From Niastella populi (GTDB lineage: Bacteria; Bacteroidota; Bacteroidia; Chitinophagales; Chitinophagaceae), in contig NZ_LWBP01000001.1 of NCBI RefSeq assembly GCF_002078015.1, forward strand, positions 538,355-602,354: a DNA stretch of 64,000 bases. Direction: 5' to 3'. Made by a program: the position numbers and the translations under genes. Of the stretch, positions 8,794-17,951 are shown in pieces. The notes below the pieces were generated by a model. That model searched no databases. It was not told the origin of the DNA and saw only the letters and a program-made list of their open reading frames with translations. Each line of letters starts with the position of its first letter. Position 1 is the stretch's first letter.

Positions 8794-9696
8794 ATGAAAG
8801 CAGTTGTATATGAACGATATGGATCGCCCGATGTACTTGAGCTGAAAAATATCGAAAAGCCGGTACCCAAAGACAATGAAGTGCTGGTAAAAATATATGC
8901 GACAACGGTAACCGCCGGCGACTGGCGAATGCGAAAAGCCGATCCTTTTCTGGTAAGGATATTTGCTGGTCTTTTCAAGCCATCGAAAGTAAAAATATTG
9001 GGTTTTGAGGTAGCCGGGGTGATAGAAGAAGTGGGTGCGAAGGTGAGATCATTTAAGCCCGGCGACAGCGTATTCGCTGACTGTGAATTTAAATTCGGCG
9101 GCTATGCCGAATACAAATGCTTCCCGGAAAATAATTCAGTCATTGTTTTAAAACCTTCCAATGTAACGTTCGAAGAGGCCGCAGCGGTTCCTATCGGCGG
9201 TCTTACGGCATTGAGATTTCTTAAACAGGCGGGGGTAAAAACGGGGGATAATATCCTCATTTATGGCGCCTCGGGAAGTGTAGGCACGTATGCCATTCAA
9301 ATTGGCAAATACTTTGGCGCCCATATTACAGCTGTATGCGGTACCGCCAATACAGAGATGGTAAGATCACTTGGCGCAGACCATGTTGTTGATTATACTA
9401 AAACAGATTTTACGCAACTCGACGCCCGGTTCGATATTGTTTTTGATGCTGTTGGAAAAACTTCCAAACCGGCCTGTAATAAACTGCTGAAGCCTGGCGG
9501 CAGGTATATTTCTGTAAAAGGAAATCCAAAAAGAAATGCAAACGATCTGCTGTTTTTAAAAGACCTTATGGAATCGGGCAAATTAAAACCTGTGATCGAC
9601 AGAAAGTACACGCTGGAGACCATCAGGGAGGCGCATGCCTATGTAGAGGGGTTTCATAAGAAAGGAAATGTCGTGGTGAACGTGACAGGCGGGTGA
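8794..9696 (+). CDS. NAD(P)-dependent quinone oxidoreductase-like dehydrogenase (zinc-free MDR)
   Basis: This 300-residue protein is a medium-chain dehydrogenase/reductase of the quinone oxidoreductase branch. Seen: N-terminal GroES-like part (MKAVVYERYGSPDVLEL), GFEVAGVIEEVG, the AAAVPIGGLTALRFL motif, and the cofactor-binding YGASGSVGTYAIQIGKYFGA with a Gly-rich Rossmann turn. The Cys cluster and Glu of zinc alcohol dehydrogenases are absent. It probably reduces quinones or enones in the cytosol. It stands alone between the divergent aminotransferase gene and a ketosynthase gene, with no visible operon partner. Confidence 0.88.
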   Translation: MKAVVYERYGSPDVLELKNIEKPVPKDNEVLVKIYATTVTAGDWRMRKADPFLVRIFAGLFKPSKVKILGFEVAGVIEEVGAKVRSFKPGDSVFADCEFKFGGYAEYKCFPENNSVIVLKPSNVTFEEAAAVPIGGLTALRFLKQAGVKTGDNILIYGASGSVGTYAIQIGKYFGAHITAVCGTANTEMVRSLGADHVVDYTKTDFTQLDARFDIVFDAVGKTSKPACNKLLKPGGRYISVKGNPKRNANDLLFLKDLMESGKLKPVIDRKYTLETIREAHAYVEGFHKKGNVVVNVTGG

Positions 9697-9912
9697 TTTT
9701 TTGTTAAATATTCGAAATGAGGAAGTTAGACTGTAATGTGCCGTTTTCAAATTATCGCTAAATGGCATATCTTCGCATTACTTATTTCGTCCCTGCACCT
9801 ATCTTGATTTTGTTTTTTTTCAACATTTGTGAAGGAAAGATGGTAAGCCTGGTGGCTGTTACTTTGCGACAGCATATCCATAAATTGTTAATACCACAAT
9901 TTTCTATTAGTT

Positions 9913-10989
9913 ATGTTACGATCAGTCATTACAGGTACAGGTTCTTATATTCCTCCGGTAATAAAGAAAAACAGCGATTTTGCCAGGGAAAATTTTCATA
10001 GTGAACCCGAAAAAGCTATCAATCTCCCATCACTGGAAATTATTGAAAAATTCAGGCAGATTACAGGGATAGAAGAACGCAGGTATGCCCCCGAAAATAT
10101 AAATGCATCAGATATGGCGGCATTTGCTGCCAGTATGGCCATTAAAGATAGTGGTATCGATCCCGAATCGATCGATCAGATAATTGTGGCCCATAATTAT
10201 GGAAATGTCGTAAACCAAACCGTGCAGTCGGATGCCGTGCCTTCACTTGCGGCCAGGGTCAAACACAAGCTGGGCATCCGTAATCCCTATTGTACGGCAT
10301 ATGATATCCTGTTTGGTTGCCCCGGTTGGGTACAGGGATTGATACTGGCCGAAACCGCAATGAAAGCAGGAAGTGCAAAAACATGTCTTATTATCGGTAC
10401 AGAAACATTATCGCGGGTGATAGACCGCTACGACCGCGATAGCATGATCTTTTCAGATGGAGCCGGCGCCTGCATCGTTGAATATAAAGAAGTGGGGGAT
10501 GAGCCTGCAGGGATCTTGGGGGCTGCCTCCCGATCCGATTGTACCGACGAGGTTGATTTTATAAATTTTGGCCCGTCGTATTATTCTGAAGCGGAAGATA
10601 ATACCCGCTATATAAAAATGAAAGGCCGTAAAGTTTATGAATATGCCTTGAAGCACGTTCCGCAGGAAATGAAGCACTGCCTCGAAAAAAGCGGTGTTTC
10701 TATCGACCGGTTAAAAAAGGTTTTCATTCACCAGGCGAACGAAAAAATGGATGAAGCCATAATAAAAGCCTTTTATAGCTTGTATGGTATTCAAAAGGCG
10801 CCCGAGCATATTATGCCAATGACCATTCACTGGCTGGGTAACAGTTCGGTTGCCACCATTCCTACCTTGTATGACCTCGTGCGCAAAAACGAGTTAACTG
10901 ATCACGCCCTTGTACCCGGTGATGTGGTGTTATTTGCTTCGGTGGGCGCAGGAATGAATATAAATGCGGTTTGTTATCAGCTTGTATAA
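9913..10989 (+). CDS. 3-oxoacyl-ACP synthase III (FabH/KASIII-like)
   Basis: This 358-residue protein is a thiolase-fold condensing enzyme. The FabH-type triad is visible: C136 in LFGCPGWVQ, H273 in FIHQANEKM and N310 in HWLGNSSVAT. The N-terminal TGTGSYIPP and IEERRYA segments also match the family. Housekeeping FabH is about 320-335 residues; this one is slightly longer and is not in a fatty-acid operon, so it may serve a specialised acyl or polyene pathway. An alternative ATG frame at 9762 is unrelated. A strong terminator follows 30 bp after the stop. Confidence 0.9.
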   Translation: MLRSVITGTGSYIPPVIKKNSDFARENFHSEPEKAINLPSLEIIEKFRQITGIEERRYAPENINASDMAAFAASMAIKDSGIDPESIDQIIVAHNYGNVVNQTVQSDAVPSLAARVKHKLGIRNPYCTAYDILFGCPGWVQGLILAETAMKAGSAKTCLIIGTETLSRVIDRYDRDSMIFSDGAGACIVEYKEVGDEPAGILGAASRSDCTDEVDFINFGPSYYSEAEDNTRYIKMKGRKVYEYALKHVPQEMKHCLEKSGVSIDRLKKVFIHQANEKMDEAIIKAFYSLYGIQKAPEHIMPMTIHWLGNSSVATIPTLYDLVRKNELTDHALVPGDVVLFASVGAGMNINAVCYQLV

Positions 10990-11020
10990 ACAGAACAATC
11001 ATATTGTCGCAAATACATTG

Positions 11021-11044
11021 ACTCCCGGTTGGGAGTTTTTTTTT
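11021..11044 (+). terminator. Rho-independent terminator after the KASIII gene
   Basis: ACTCCC (11021-11026), a GGTT loop, GGGAGT (11031-11036), then a run of eight more T. This compact, high-quality hairpin lies 30 bp past the ketosynthase stop codon. Confidence 0.85.
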
Positions 11045-11198
11045 GCCCTGACTATGAACGGCGGGCGTGGGCACTTTTACCGGCACCCGGTAAATTGCAA
11101 TGACGTTCAGGTAAATAGCCGGAGTAAAGGCGGGCCCGCACTCATGGGTTCCAATATTATCAAATTGTTAAGCGAATGTTATCAATTCAATGGCCCCT

Positions 11199-11206
11199 TA
11201 CTTTTG
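11199..11206 (+). promoter_or_regulatory. Bacteroidota -7 box (TACTTTTG) for the porin gene
   Basis: TACTTTTG matches the TAnnTTTG -7 consensus of the Bacteroidota primary sigma factor and is followed by CGCC, a common initiation context. It leaves a leader of about 30 nt before the ATG at 11242. I could not place a convincing -33 element. Confidence 0.5.
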
Positions 11207-11241
11207 CGCCCAGTTAACAATTTGTTCATCAAAAATTAACA

Positions 11242-12441
11242 ATGAATAAAATCATTGTGGTATTATTGGCAATACCCTCGCTGGTTTGGGGCCAAACGAG
11301 CGACTCAGCTGCGGATGCGAACAAGGATAACCCCTGGTATAAAAGGTTCACTATCAGGGGATATGTGCAGGTCAGGTACAACAGGCTGCTGGAAACCAAT
11401 CCAAACCTGAAAAATGACCAGGGCGATAAGTCAATCGGCAAAAACGGCGGGATGTCGATCCGCCGCGCACGAATAATCCTGAGCGGGCAGCTCAATAATC
11501 ACGTATATTTCTATTTCCAACCCGATTTCGCGGCGTCTCCTTCTTCAGATGACCTGCACTTCGGCCAGATAAGGGACGCCTATATTGACGTGTCATTCGA
11601 TAAAAAACGGGAATACCGGGTGCGGCTCGGACAAAGCAAGGTACCGTATGGCTTCGAGGCTATGCAGTCCAGCTCGAACCGCATGCCGCTCGACAGAAGC
11701 GATGGCATCAACAGCGCTTTTGTAAACGAACGCGATCTGGGCGCTTACTTTTATTATGCACCTGCAAAGATCAGGGCCCGGTTTGCCTGGCTCTTAAGCG
11801 AAGGGTTAAAAGGCTCGGGCGACTATGGCGTGGCGGCATTCGGGGTGCTCAACGGCCAGGGCGCCAACCGCCCCGAAAAGAATGAAGGAATGCATGTGGT
11901 AGCAAGGCTGTCTTATCCTTTCGCAATCAAAAAACAGATCATAGAAGCCGGTATACAGGCCTATAGCGGCATGTTCACGCTTACCGACAGGCATTTATCG
12001 GGTAAGGTAAAGATCGAGGATGACCATACGTATGAAGATAAGCGCGTAGCGGCCAGTTTTATTCTTTACCCGCAGCCATTCGGTTTTCAGGCCGAATACA
12101 ATATAGGCCGCGGCCCGCAGTATGATCCGGCACTGGACTCCATTGTGCATAAAAGCTTACAGGGTGGTTATGTGATGGCTTCCTTCCGAAAGAAGATCAA
12201 CCGGCAGGTTTTCATCCCTTTCAGCCGTTTTCATTATTACGATGGCGGTAAAAAGTTCGAACAGGATGCAAGAGCCTATTTAGTGCGCGAGTTGGAAATT
12301 GGGTTGGAATGGCAACCCTCAAAATATTTTGAGCTGGTAGCCATGTACACCATCTCGCACCGCCGCACAGCCGATTTTATGAATGAGAACAATGATCAGA
12401 AAGGCAACCTGTTGCGGCTGCAGGCGCAGTTGAATTTCTGA
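11242..12441 (+). CDS. Outer-membrane porin, phosphate-selective porin O/P family
   Basis: This 399-residue outer-membrane beta-barrel has a signal peptide ending near VWGQ (about residue 18). Seen: FTIRGYVQVRYN, the conserved SIRRARIILSGQLNNHVYFYFQPDF segment, LRDAYIDVSF-like strand pairs, RLGQSKVPYGFE, and a terminal aromatic strand ending in F. These are the landmarks of the OprO/OprP-like porin family, although in Bacteroidota the substrate is often not phosphate. It has its own promoter and no adjacent transport genes. Phosphate specificity is not proved by the sequence. Confidence 0.85.
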   Translation: MNKIIVVLLAIPSLVWGQTSDSAADANKDNPWYKRFTIRGYVQVRYNRLLETNPNLKNDQGDKSIGKNGGMSIRRARIILSGQLNNHVYFYFQPDFAASPSSDDLHFGQIRDAYIDVSFDKKREYRVRLGQSKVPYGFEAMQSSSNRMPLDRSDGINSAFVNERDLGAYFYYAPAKIRARFAWLLSEGLKGSGDYGVAAFGVLNGQGANRPEKNEGMHVVARLSYPFAIKKQIIEAGIQAYSGMFTLTDRHLSGKVKIEDDHTYEDKRVAASFILYPQPFGFQAEYNIGRGPQYDPALDSIVHKSLQGGYVMASFRKKINRQVFIPFSRFHYYDGGKKFEQDARAYLVRELEIGLEWQPSKYFELVAMYTISHRRTADFMNENNDQKGNLLRLQAQLNF

Positions 12442-12534
12442 TGATAGAATTGTGAATATCTATTTTTAGCTGAATATTTTTAGCAGGTTCGTTTATAAGT
12501 GTTTGTTAGTACATTTAGTGCAAACAAACCTTAT

Positions 12535-15501
12535 ATGAGAAAGCTGACCTTGTCCTTCTTACTGGCGGTGCTATGCCTTACCGCCAGCTCCCAAACAGAT
12601 ATTTTCACTTTAATGGAGCGCACTGATCTTCGGCTCAGTGAAATTGAACGCATCGCCAACCGTTACTTCGACAGTGTTGGCACCGGCAGGGGAACCGGTT
12701 ATAAACAGTATCAACGCTGGTTATATGAAAGAAAATTTCACATTGATGAAAACGGTTTCTTTATCAATGCTGAAACAGAAGCGGCGCGCTATAAAGCGGC
12801 GAAGCAATTGATGAAAGCCCGCCAATCCGACCCTTCTGCAAGAGGCACCTTTGGCACCTGGACTGAACTGGGGCCGCAAAACTGGACCTACACAAGCGGC
12901 TGGAATCCCGGCGTAGGCCGAATTACCTCGGTAGCCATTCACCCTGCAAACCACGCCGTAATTTATGTAAGCTCACCCGGCGGCGGTATTTGGAAAAGCA
13001 CCAACAGCGGAGCTTCATGGACCCCGCTCGTTGATTTTACCTCCCCGGACTGGATGAACATTTTCAACCTTTGTATCGACCCTTTGAACCAAAGTGTTGT
13101 TTATGCTGCAGTACAGGGCGGGGGCGTTATCAAATCGACCAATGCGGGCGTTACCTGGGCGGCAACAGGTTCGGGCCCTTCCACTACCAGGAAAGTAGTG
13201 GTGCATCCTGCCAATAGTTCTATCGTATTTGCCACCGCCAATAACGGTATCTTCCGTTCAACAAATGGTGGTTCTACCTGGACGCAGGTGCATACAGAAT
13301 CAAAAGAGGATCTCGAATTTCACCCAACCGATCCCAATATTATGTATACTTCCGGTTCCGGCGGTACCAGCTGTTTTTGGCGGTCTGTCGACAATGGCGT
13401 TACCTGGACGGCCGTTACCGTGGCTAACGGTATCACCAACGTGGGAAGATCGTTGATCGGCGTATCGCCTGCCGATCCCGCTGTTGTATACGTTGTGCAG
13501 GCCAATGGCAGCTCATTTGGTAAAATGTACAGATCTGCCAATGCCGGCCAGACATTTGTTACCACGGTTACGGGCAACGCTGCCAGCGGCACCAACTATT
13601 TCGGTTATGAAACAACAGGTACCGGTACCGGTGGTCAGGCCACCTATGATATGGCTATTTGTGTAAATCCTGTCAATATCAATGAAGTGATGATCGCAGG
13701 TATAATTTGCTGGAAGTCTACCAATGGCGGTACTTCCTTCGTTGCGCAAACTGCCTGGAGTTATCCGAACTCGGTAGGTTATAACCATGCCGATGTACAC
13801 GCGCTCGAATGGATCGGCGCCACCATTTACTCTGGCAGCGATGGCGGTATCTACAAAAGCAATAATAATGGCGGCGACTGGATCGATCTTTCTGCCGGGC
13901 TGGGCATCAGGCAGTTCTACCGCATAGCCTGTTCCAAAACTGATCCCGATGTGATCACCGGCGGTGCGCAGGACAACGGTTCTTCTTTCAGAAGAACGGA
14001 CAGCAGCTGGAAAGACTGGCTGGGCGCCGATGGCATGGATTGCATCATCAGTCCCACCAATGCGAATATTGCTATCGGTACCTCTCAAAACGGGGCCATC
14101 TATAAAACAACCAATGCCGGCCAGTCGCGCAGCAATCTTACGCAGCCTTCAAGCGGCAACTGGATAACGCCGCTGGTAATGCACCCCACCAATCAGAATA
14201 CAGTGTATGGCGGGTGGACGGGCATTTACAGGTCGGTGAACGGCGGTACCAACTGGACCAGGATTTCAGGCACCATAATAAACAGCAAAATGAATTGCCT
14301 GGCGGTAGCGCCCGGTGACACCAATTATATTTACGGGTCTGTAGGCGCTAAATTATTCCGCACCAACAATGGCGGTGCTACCTGGGATTCGGTAACGGTG
14401 CCTGCATCGATCAACGCCATTTATGTAAGCCAGGTAAACCCTTCGAAGATCTACCTGGCCCTTAACAGCACTTCCAACCGGGTTTTTGTATCCACCAACA
14501 GGGGTACAACGCTCACCAACATTTCTAACGGATTGCCGGCCCTGGTTGCCCGGTCGATCGTTGTCGACAACAATCCTTCCGAAAGTATTTATGTAGGTAT
14601 GAACGTGGGCGTATATTATCGTGATAATGTCGATACCAACTGGGTTGAGCATGCAAGCGGGCTGCCACTGGTTGCCGTGAACGAAGTGGAGATCCAGAAA
14701 TCTTCAGGCAAACTGCGCGTAGCTACCTACGGAAGAGGTGTGTGGGAAACCAGTTTGTGGTCACCCATACTGGTGGGCACTACCGATATAACCGATGACG
14801 GCGGCTTAATTCTGGCGCAGCATATGACCGGTTCTCCGGCCAATGAGGATTATACCAAAGTGATCGATAACAACAATACTACCAAATACCTGACCTTCAA
14901 TTGTTCAACCTGGGTGCGTTACAGCGCGGCCAATACCTGGGTACCGAAAGGCTACAGCATCGTATCGGGTAATGATGCACCTGACAGGGATCCCAGAAAC
15001 TGGACGTTACAGGCTTCTCTGGATAGTGTGAACTGGGTAACGTTGCATACCGTTTCAAACGAATTCTTCAGCGGCAGGGCGCAGGAAAAAGTATATGTAT
15101 TCAATAATGCGGCAGCCTATAAATACTACCAGGTCAACTTTAACTGTAAGGCCGGCTCGCTGTTCCAGGTAGCAGAGTTGCGCATCTATGGCATTCAACA
15201 ACCGGCTATACTTACAAAAACGGCTACGCAAACAGACAGGTATGTTACTTCACCCGATGAATTACCGGCAAGGGGTATCAAAGCTTTCCCCAATCCTGTT
15301 TCGGGCAAATTAACGATAACCGGATTGCAGCATGCACATACGATAATCATGTATGATATGAATGGGAAACAGGTACTTACCCAGCAGGTAAACGGCAACA
15401 CAAAAGTGTTGGATCTGCAAAAGTTCACCCGGGGCATTTACCAGGTGATCATCATCGATAAGGATCAGGGACATACTAACCTAAGGATCATTAAAGAATA
15501 A
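12535..15501 (+). CDS. Secreted beta-propeller (BNR/VPS10-sortilin-like) protein with T9SS sorting domain
   Basis: A protein of about 988 residues, starting at the ATG at 12535 where a signal peptide begins (MRKLTLSFLLAVLCLTASSQ); the in-frame GTG at 12499 is rejected. The body has many repeats of the type GGGIWKSTNSGASWTPL and IYRSVNGGTNWTRI, the Asp/Asn-box blades of BNR/sortilin propellers, over about 100-740. Next is a discoidin/F5-8C-like segment (about 770-890). The last 75 residues (KAFPNPVSGKLTI to the C-terminal IIKE) are a type IX secretion C-terminal domain. The protein is therefore exported across the outer membrane and cell-attached or released. The propeller suggests glycan or protein binding, but no catalytic residues were identified. 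Confidence 0.9.
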   Translation: MRKLTLSFLLAVLCLTASSQTDIFTLMERTDLRLSEIERIANRYFDSVGTGRGTGYKQYQRWLYERKFHIDENGFFINAETEAARYKAAKQLMKARQSDPSARGTFGTWTELGPQNWTYTSGWNPGVGRITSVAIHPANHAVIYVSSPGGGIWKSTNSGASWTPLVDFTSPDWMNIFNLCIDPLNQSVVYAAVQGGGVIKSTNAGVTWAATGSGPSTTRKVVVHPANSSIVFATANNGIFRSTNGGSTWTQVHTESKEDLEFHPTDPNIMYTSGSGGTSCFWRSVDNGVTWTAVTVANGITNVGRSLIGVSPADPAVVYVVQANGSSFGKMYRSANAGQTFVTTVTGNAASGTNYFGYETTGTGTGGQATYDMAICVNPVNINEVMIAGIICWKSTNGGTSFVAQTAWSYPNSVGYNHADVHALEWIGATIYSGSDGGIYKSNNNGGDWIDLSAGLGIRQFYRIACSKTDPDVITGGAQDNGSSFRRTDSSWKDWLGADGMDCIISPTNANIAIGTSQNGAIYKTTNAGQSRSNLTQPSSGNWITPLVMHPTNQNTVYGGWTGIYRSVNGGTNWTRISGTIINSKMNCLAVAPGDTNYIYGSVGAKLFRTNNGGATWDSVTVPASINAIYVSQVNPSKIYLALNSTSNRVFVSTNRGTTLTNISNGLPALVARSIVVDNNPSESIYVGMNVGVYYRDNVDTNWVEHASGLPLVAVNEVEIQKSSGKLRVATYGRGVWETSLWSPILVGTTDITDDGGLILAQHMTGSPANEDYTKVIDNNNTTKYLTFNCSTWVRYSAANTWVPKGYSIVSGNDAPDRDPRNWTLQASLDSVNWVTLHTVSNEFFSGRAQEKVYVFNNAAAYKYYQVNFNCKAGSLFQVAELRIYGIQQPAILTKTATQTDRYVTSPDELPARGIKAFPNPVSGKLTITGLQHAHTIIMYDMNGKQVLTQQVNGNTKVLDLQKFTRGIYQVIIIDKDQGHTNLRIIKE

Positions 15502-15533
15502 TTTGTTTATGGTTTGCAGATTATAGTTTGTAG

Positions 15534-15690
15534 TTATAGTTTATAGTTTATGGTTTGTGGTTTGTGGTTTGTGGTTCATTAATTCGTGAAGCTCTCATTA
15601 ATTGCAGCCTCAATTCATGCTGCATATCAGATGATCTTAATTAATCACAAATCTCAAAGTGCGGCAGCAACCATAAACTATAAACTATAA
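15534..15690. repeat. Heptanucleotide-rich inverted repeat between genes
   Basis: A perfect 22-nt inverted repeat has arms 15534-15555 and 15669-15690 separated by 113 nt. The left arm runs into tandem TTTGTGG heptamers (15552-15575), and both arms are built of TTTATAG/TTTATGG heptamers. It fills the gap between the propeller gene and the TonB receptor gene. It could form a long hairpin in RNA. It has no terminator-like T-run and encodes nothing visible. Confidence 0.75.
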
Positions 15691-15712
15691 ACATTTTCAA
15701 CTCTGGGTTACA

Positions 15713-17902
15713 ATGAAATATATTATACTTATCCTATTGGGATTGTTCTACATTCCCGTGTTTGCCCAATTGCCTGATTCAGCCGGCGTGCTGGAAGAAG
15801 TGATCGTAACCGCCAATAAATTTCCCGAAATAAGAAAAAATATTGCCCAGCCAACGTTCGTCCTTACCCAAAAGGATATAGATAAGTCACTCTCTAATAA
15901 TACAGCCGGTTTGCTCGAGCACAGCGGGAAGGTATTTGTACAGCGAAGCCAGTTGGGTGGGGGCAGCCCGGTTATAAAGGGATTTGAGGCCAGCCGCATT
16001 TTACTGGTGGTTGACGGCGTTCGGTTGAACAATGCAATTTACCGAACCGGTCATTTACAAAATGTAATAACTATCGATGACGATATCCTGGAAAGGGTAG
16101 AGGTATTGTCGGGCCCCGCATCAACCATGTATGGCTCCGATGCATTGGGAGGCGTCATTCATTTACAAACAAAAAAACCGCTGTTGGGAAAAACAGGAGG
16201 CAATGTATCGGCGCGTTATAGCAGCGCATTCAGCGAATTTACCGGCCATGCCGATGTGAACATGGGAACGCGCAAATTTGCATCGCTCACTTCATTCAGC
16301 TTTAGCGGTTATGGCAATTTACGACAGGGCGCGCAGCGAAGTTCGAAGTATGCCGAGTTTGGAAAACGGAAGGAATACATTACACAGATCGGCGGCGTCG
16401 ATTCCATTGTGCAGAACGGCAATGTGAATAAGCAAACGTTGAGCGGTTATCATCAGTACGATATTTTACAAAAATTCCTGTGGCAGCCAAACCCGGCGCA
16501 ATCACACGAGTTGAACCTGCAATATTCCAACAGCAATGATATTCCCCGGTACGACCGGCTTACCGATACCCGTAATGGCGCCTTACGATGGGCGGAATGG
16601 TACTATGGCCCGCAGGAACGGCTGATGGCGGCTTATAATTATCAGTCGAAAAACATAAAAGGGTTCTTCGATCAGTTGAAAACCGGCGCCAGTTATCAGC
16701 ATATAGAGGAAAGCCGCATGCAGCGCGCTTACCGCAAACCCTTACGCGAGCACCGGGTAGAACGGATAAACGTATGGGCGCTGAACGTCGATCTTAAGAA
16801 AAGTACGGCACAGCACGATTGGCATGTTGGGGCCGATGCCCAGTTCAACGACCTTCGCTCCGAAGCATTCAATTATGATATCCATACCGGCGTTACTTCG
16901 CCGGGGCTGGTAAGCAGGTATCCCGATGGGAAGAACAACATGACCTACAGCGGCGTTTATGCGCAACACGCCTTCAGGATCATACCCGGCAAACTGATCC
17001 TGAACGATGGCATCCGGTTGAATTATGTAGAGCTGAATGCGCATTTCAAAGACACGGCCCTGCTGCATTTGCCTTTCACAACGGCCACACAGCGCCACAC
17101 GGCGTATAGCGTCAATGCGGGCCTCATCTTTTTGCCCCATGCAACCAGCAGCAGGATCGCGTTGAACGTTTCCACCGGTTTCAGGGCGCCCAATATCGAC
17201 GACCTTGCCAAAGTATTTGAATCGGCGGGCGGCGTGCAGCTGGTAGTGCCTAACCCCGGTCTTAAACCCGAGCATACCTGGCAATTCGATCTCGATATGA
17301 GCAAACGCTTCGGTAAGTGGTTAGAAATAGAAGCAAACGCATTCTATACCCTGTTCAGGGATGCGGTGGTGCTCGACAGGTTCAGCCTGAATGGTGCAGC
17401 CAGTGTGTTGTACGACGGGCAAATGACGCCCGTGGCCGCCAATCAGAATAAAGCACGCGCCTCGCTGTACGGCCTGCAGGGCGGTTTCACGCTCAGGCCG
17501 GTGACATACCTGAGTTTTTATTCTTATATCACCTATACATATGGCCGCTATAAGCAGGACGATAAGTCGGAAGTGCCAATGGACCATATTCCGCCTGTAT
17601 TCGGAAAAACGGGGATCACAGGCCGGTATAAATTTGTGGAAGCCGAAGTGTACCTGTTGTACAATGGCACCAAAAAGCTGAAAGATTATAATCCGTATGG
17701 AGAAGATAACCTGCAGTATGCTACCCCGGATGGCATGCCGGGCTGGCAGATCTTAAATTTTTCTTCCGGTTTTAACATAAACAGGAAATATACTTTTCAG
17801 CTGGCTGTAGAAAATATCCTCGACAAAAATTACCGGGTATTCGCCTCCGGTATCAGCGGCGCCGGAAGAAACCTGGTGTTGAAACTGAGAGCGGGCTTTT
17901 GA
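15713..17902 (+). CDS. TonB-dependent outer-membrane receptor (heme/metal receptor-like)
   Basis: This 729-residue receptor has a signal peptide (to about FAQ, 19), a TonB-box-like segment (EEVIVTANK), a plug domain (about 45-165) with PVIKGFEASRILLVVDGVRLNNAIYR-type sequence and VEVLSGPASTMYGSDALGGVI, and a 22-strand-like barrel ending NLVLKLRAGF. The compact plug and the GxSPVIKGFEASR region resemble hemoglobin/heme and siderophore receptors rather than SusC, and the N-terminal carboxypeptidase-regulatory domain of SusC is absent. The next gene, an exported oxidoreductase, begins 49 bp later on the same strand, so the receptor may feed a substrate to it (inference). Confidence 0.88.
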   Translation: MKYIILILLGLFYIPVFAQLPDSAGVLEEVIVTANKFPEIRKNIAQPTFVLTQKDIDKSLSNNTAGLLEHSGKVFVQRSQLGGGSPVIKGFEASRILLVVDGVRLNNAIYRTGHLQNVITIDDDILERVEVLSGPASTMYGSDALGGVIHLQTKKPLLGKTGGNVSARYSSAFSEFTGHADVNMGTRKFASLTSFSFSGYGNLRQGAQRSSKYAEFGKRKEYITQIGGVDSIVQNGNVNKQTLSGYHQYDILQKFLWQPNPAQSHELNLQYSNSNDIPRYDRLTDTRNGALRWAEWYYGPQERLMAAYNYQSKNIKGFFDQLKTGASYQHIEESRMQRAYRKPLREHRVERINVWALNVDLKKSTAQHDWHVGADAQFNDLRSEAFNYDIHTGVTSPGLVSRYPDGKNNMTYSGVYAQHAFRIIPGKLILNDGIRLNYVELNAHFKDTALLHLPFTTATQRHTAYSVNAGLIFLPHATSSRIALNVSTGFRAPNIDDLAKVFESAGGVQLVVPNPGLKPEHTWQFDLDMSKRFGKWLEIEANAFYTLFRDAVVLDRFSLNGAASVLYDGQMTPVAANQNKARASLYGLQGGFTLRPVTYLSFYSYITYTYGRYKQDDKSEVPMDHIPPVFGKTGITGRYKFVEAEVYLLYNGTKKLKDYNPYGEDNLQYATPDGMPGWQILNFSSGFNINRKYTFQLAVENILDKNYRVFASGISGAGRNLVLKLRAGF

Positions 17903-17951
17903 TCGATTCATTTAGTAAATTAGCTGATCATTCAAATAACGAGCTTGCTAT

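Noticed and set aside
12499..12534. N-terminal extension of the propeller protein from a GTG codon
   Set aside because: A signal peptide begins at the ATG at 12535; the extension would bury it.
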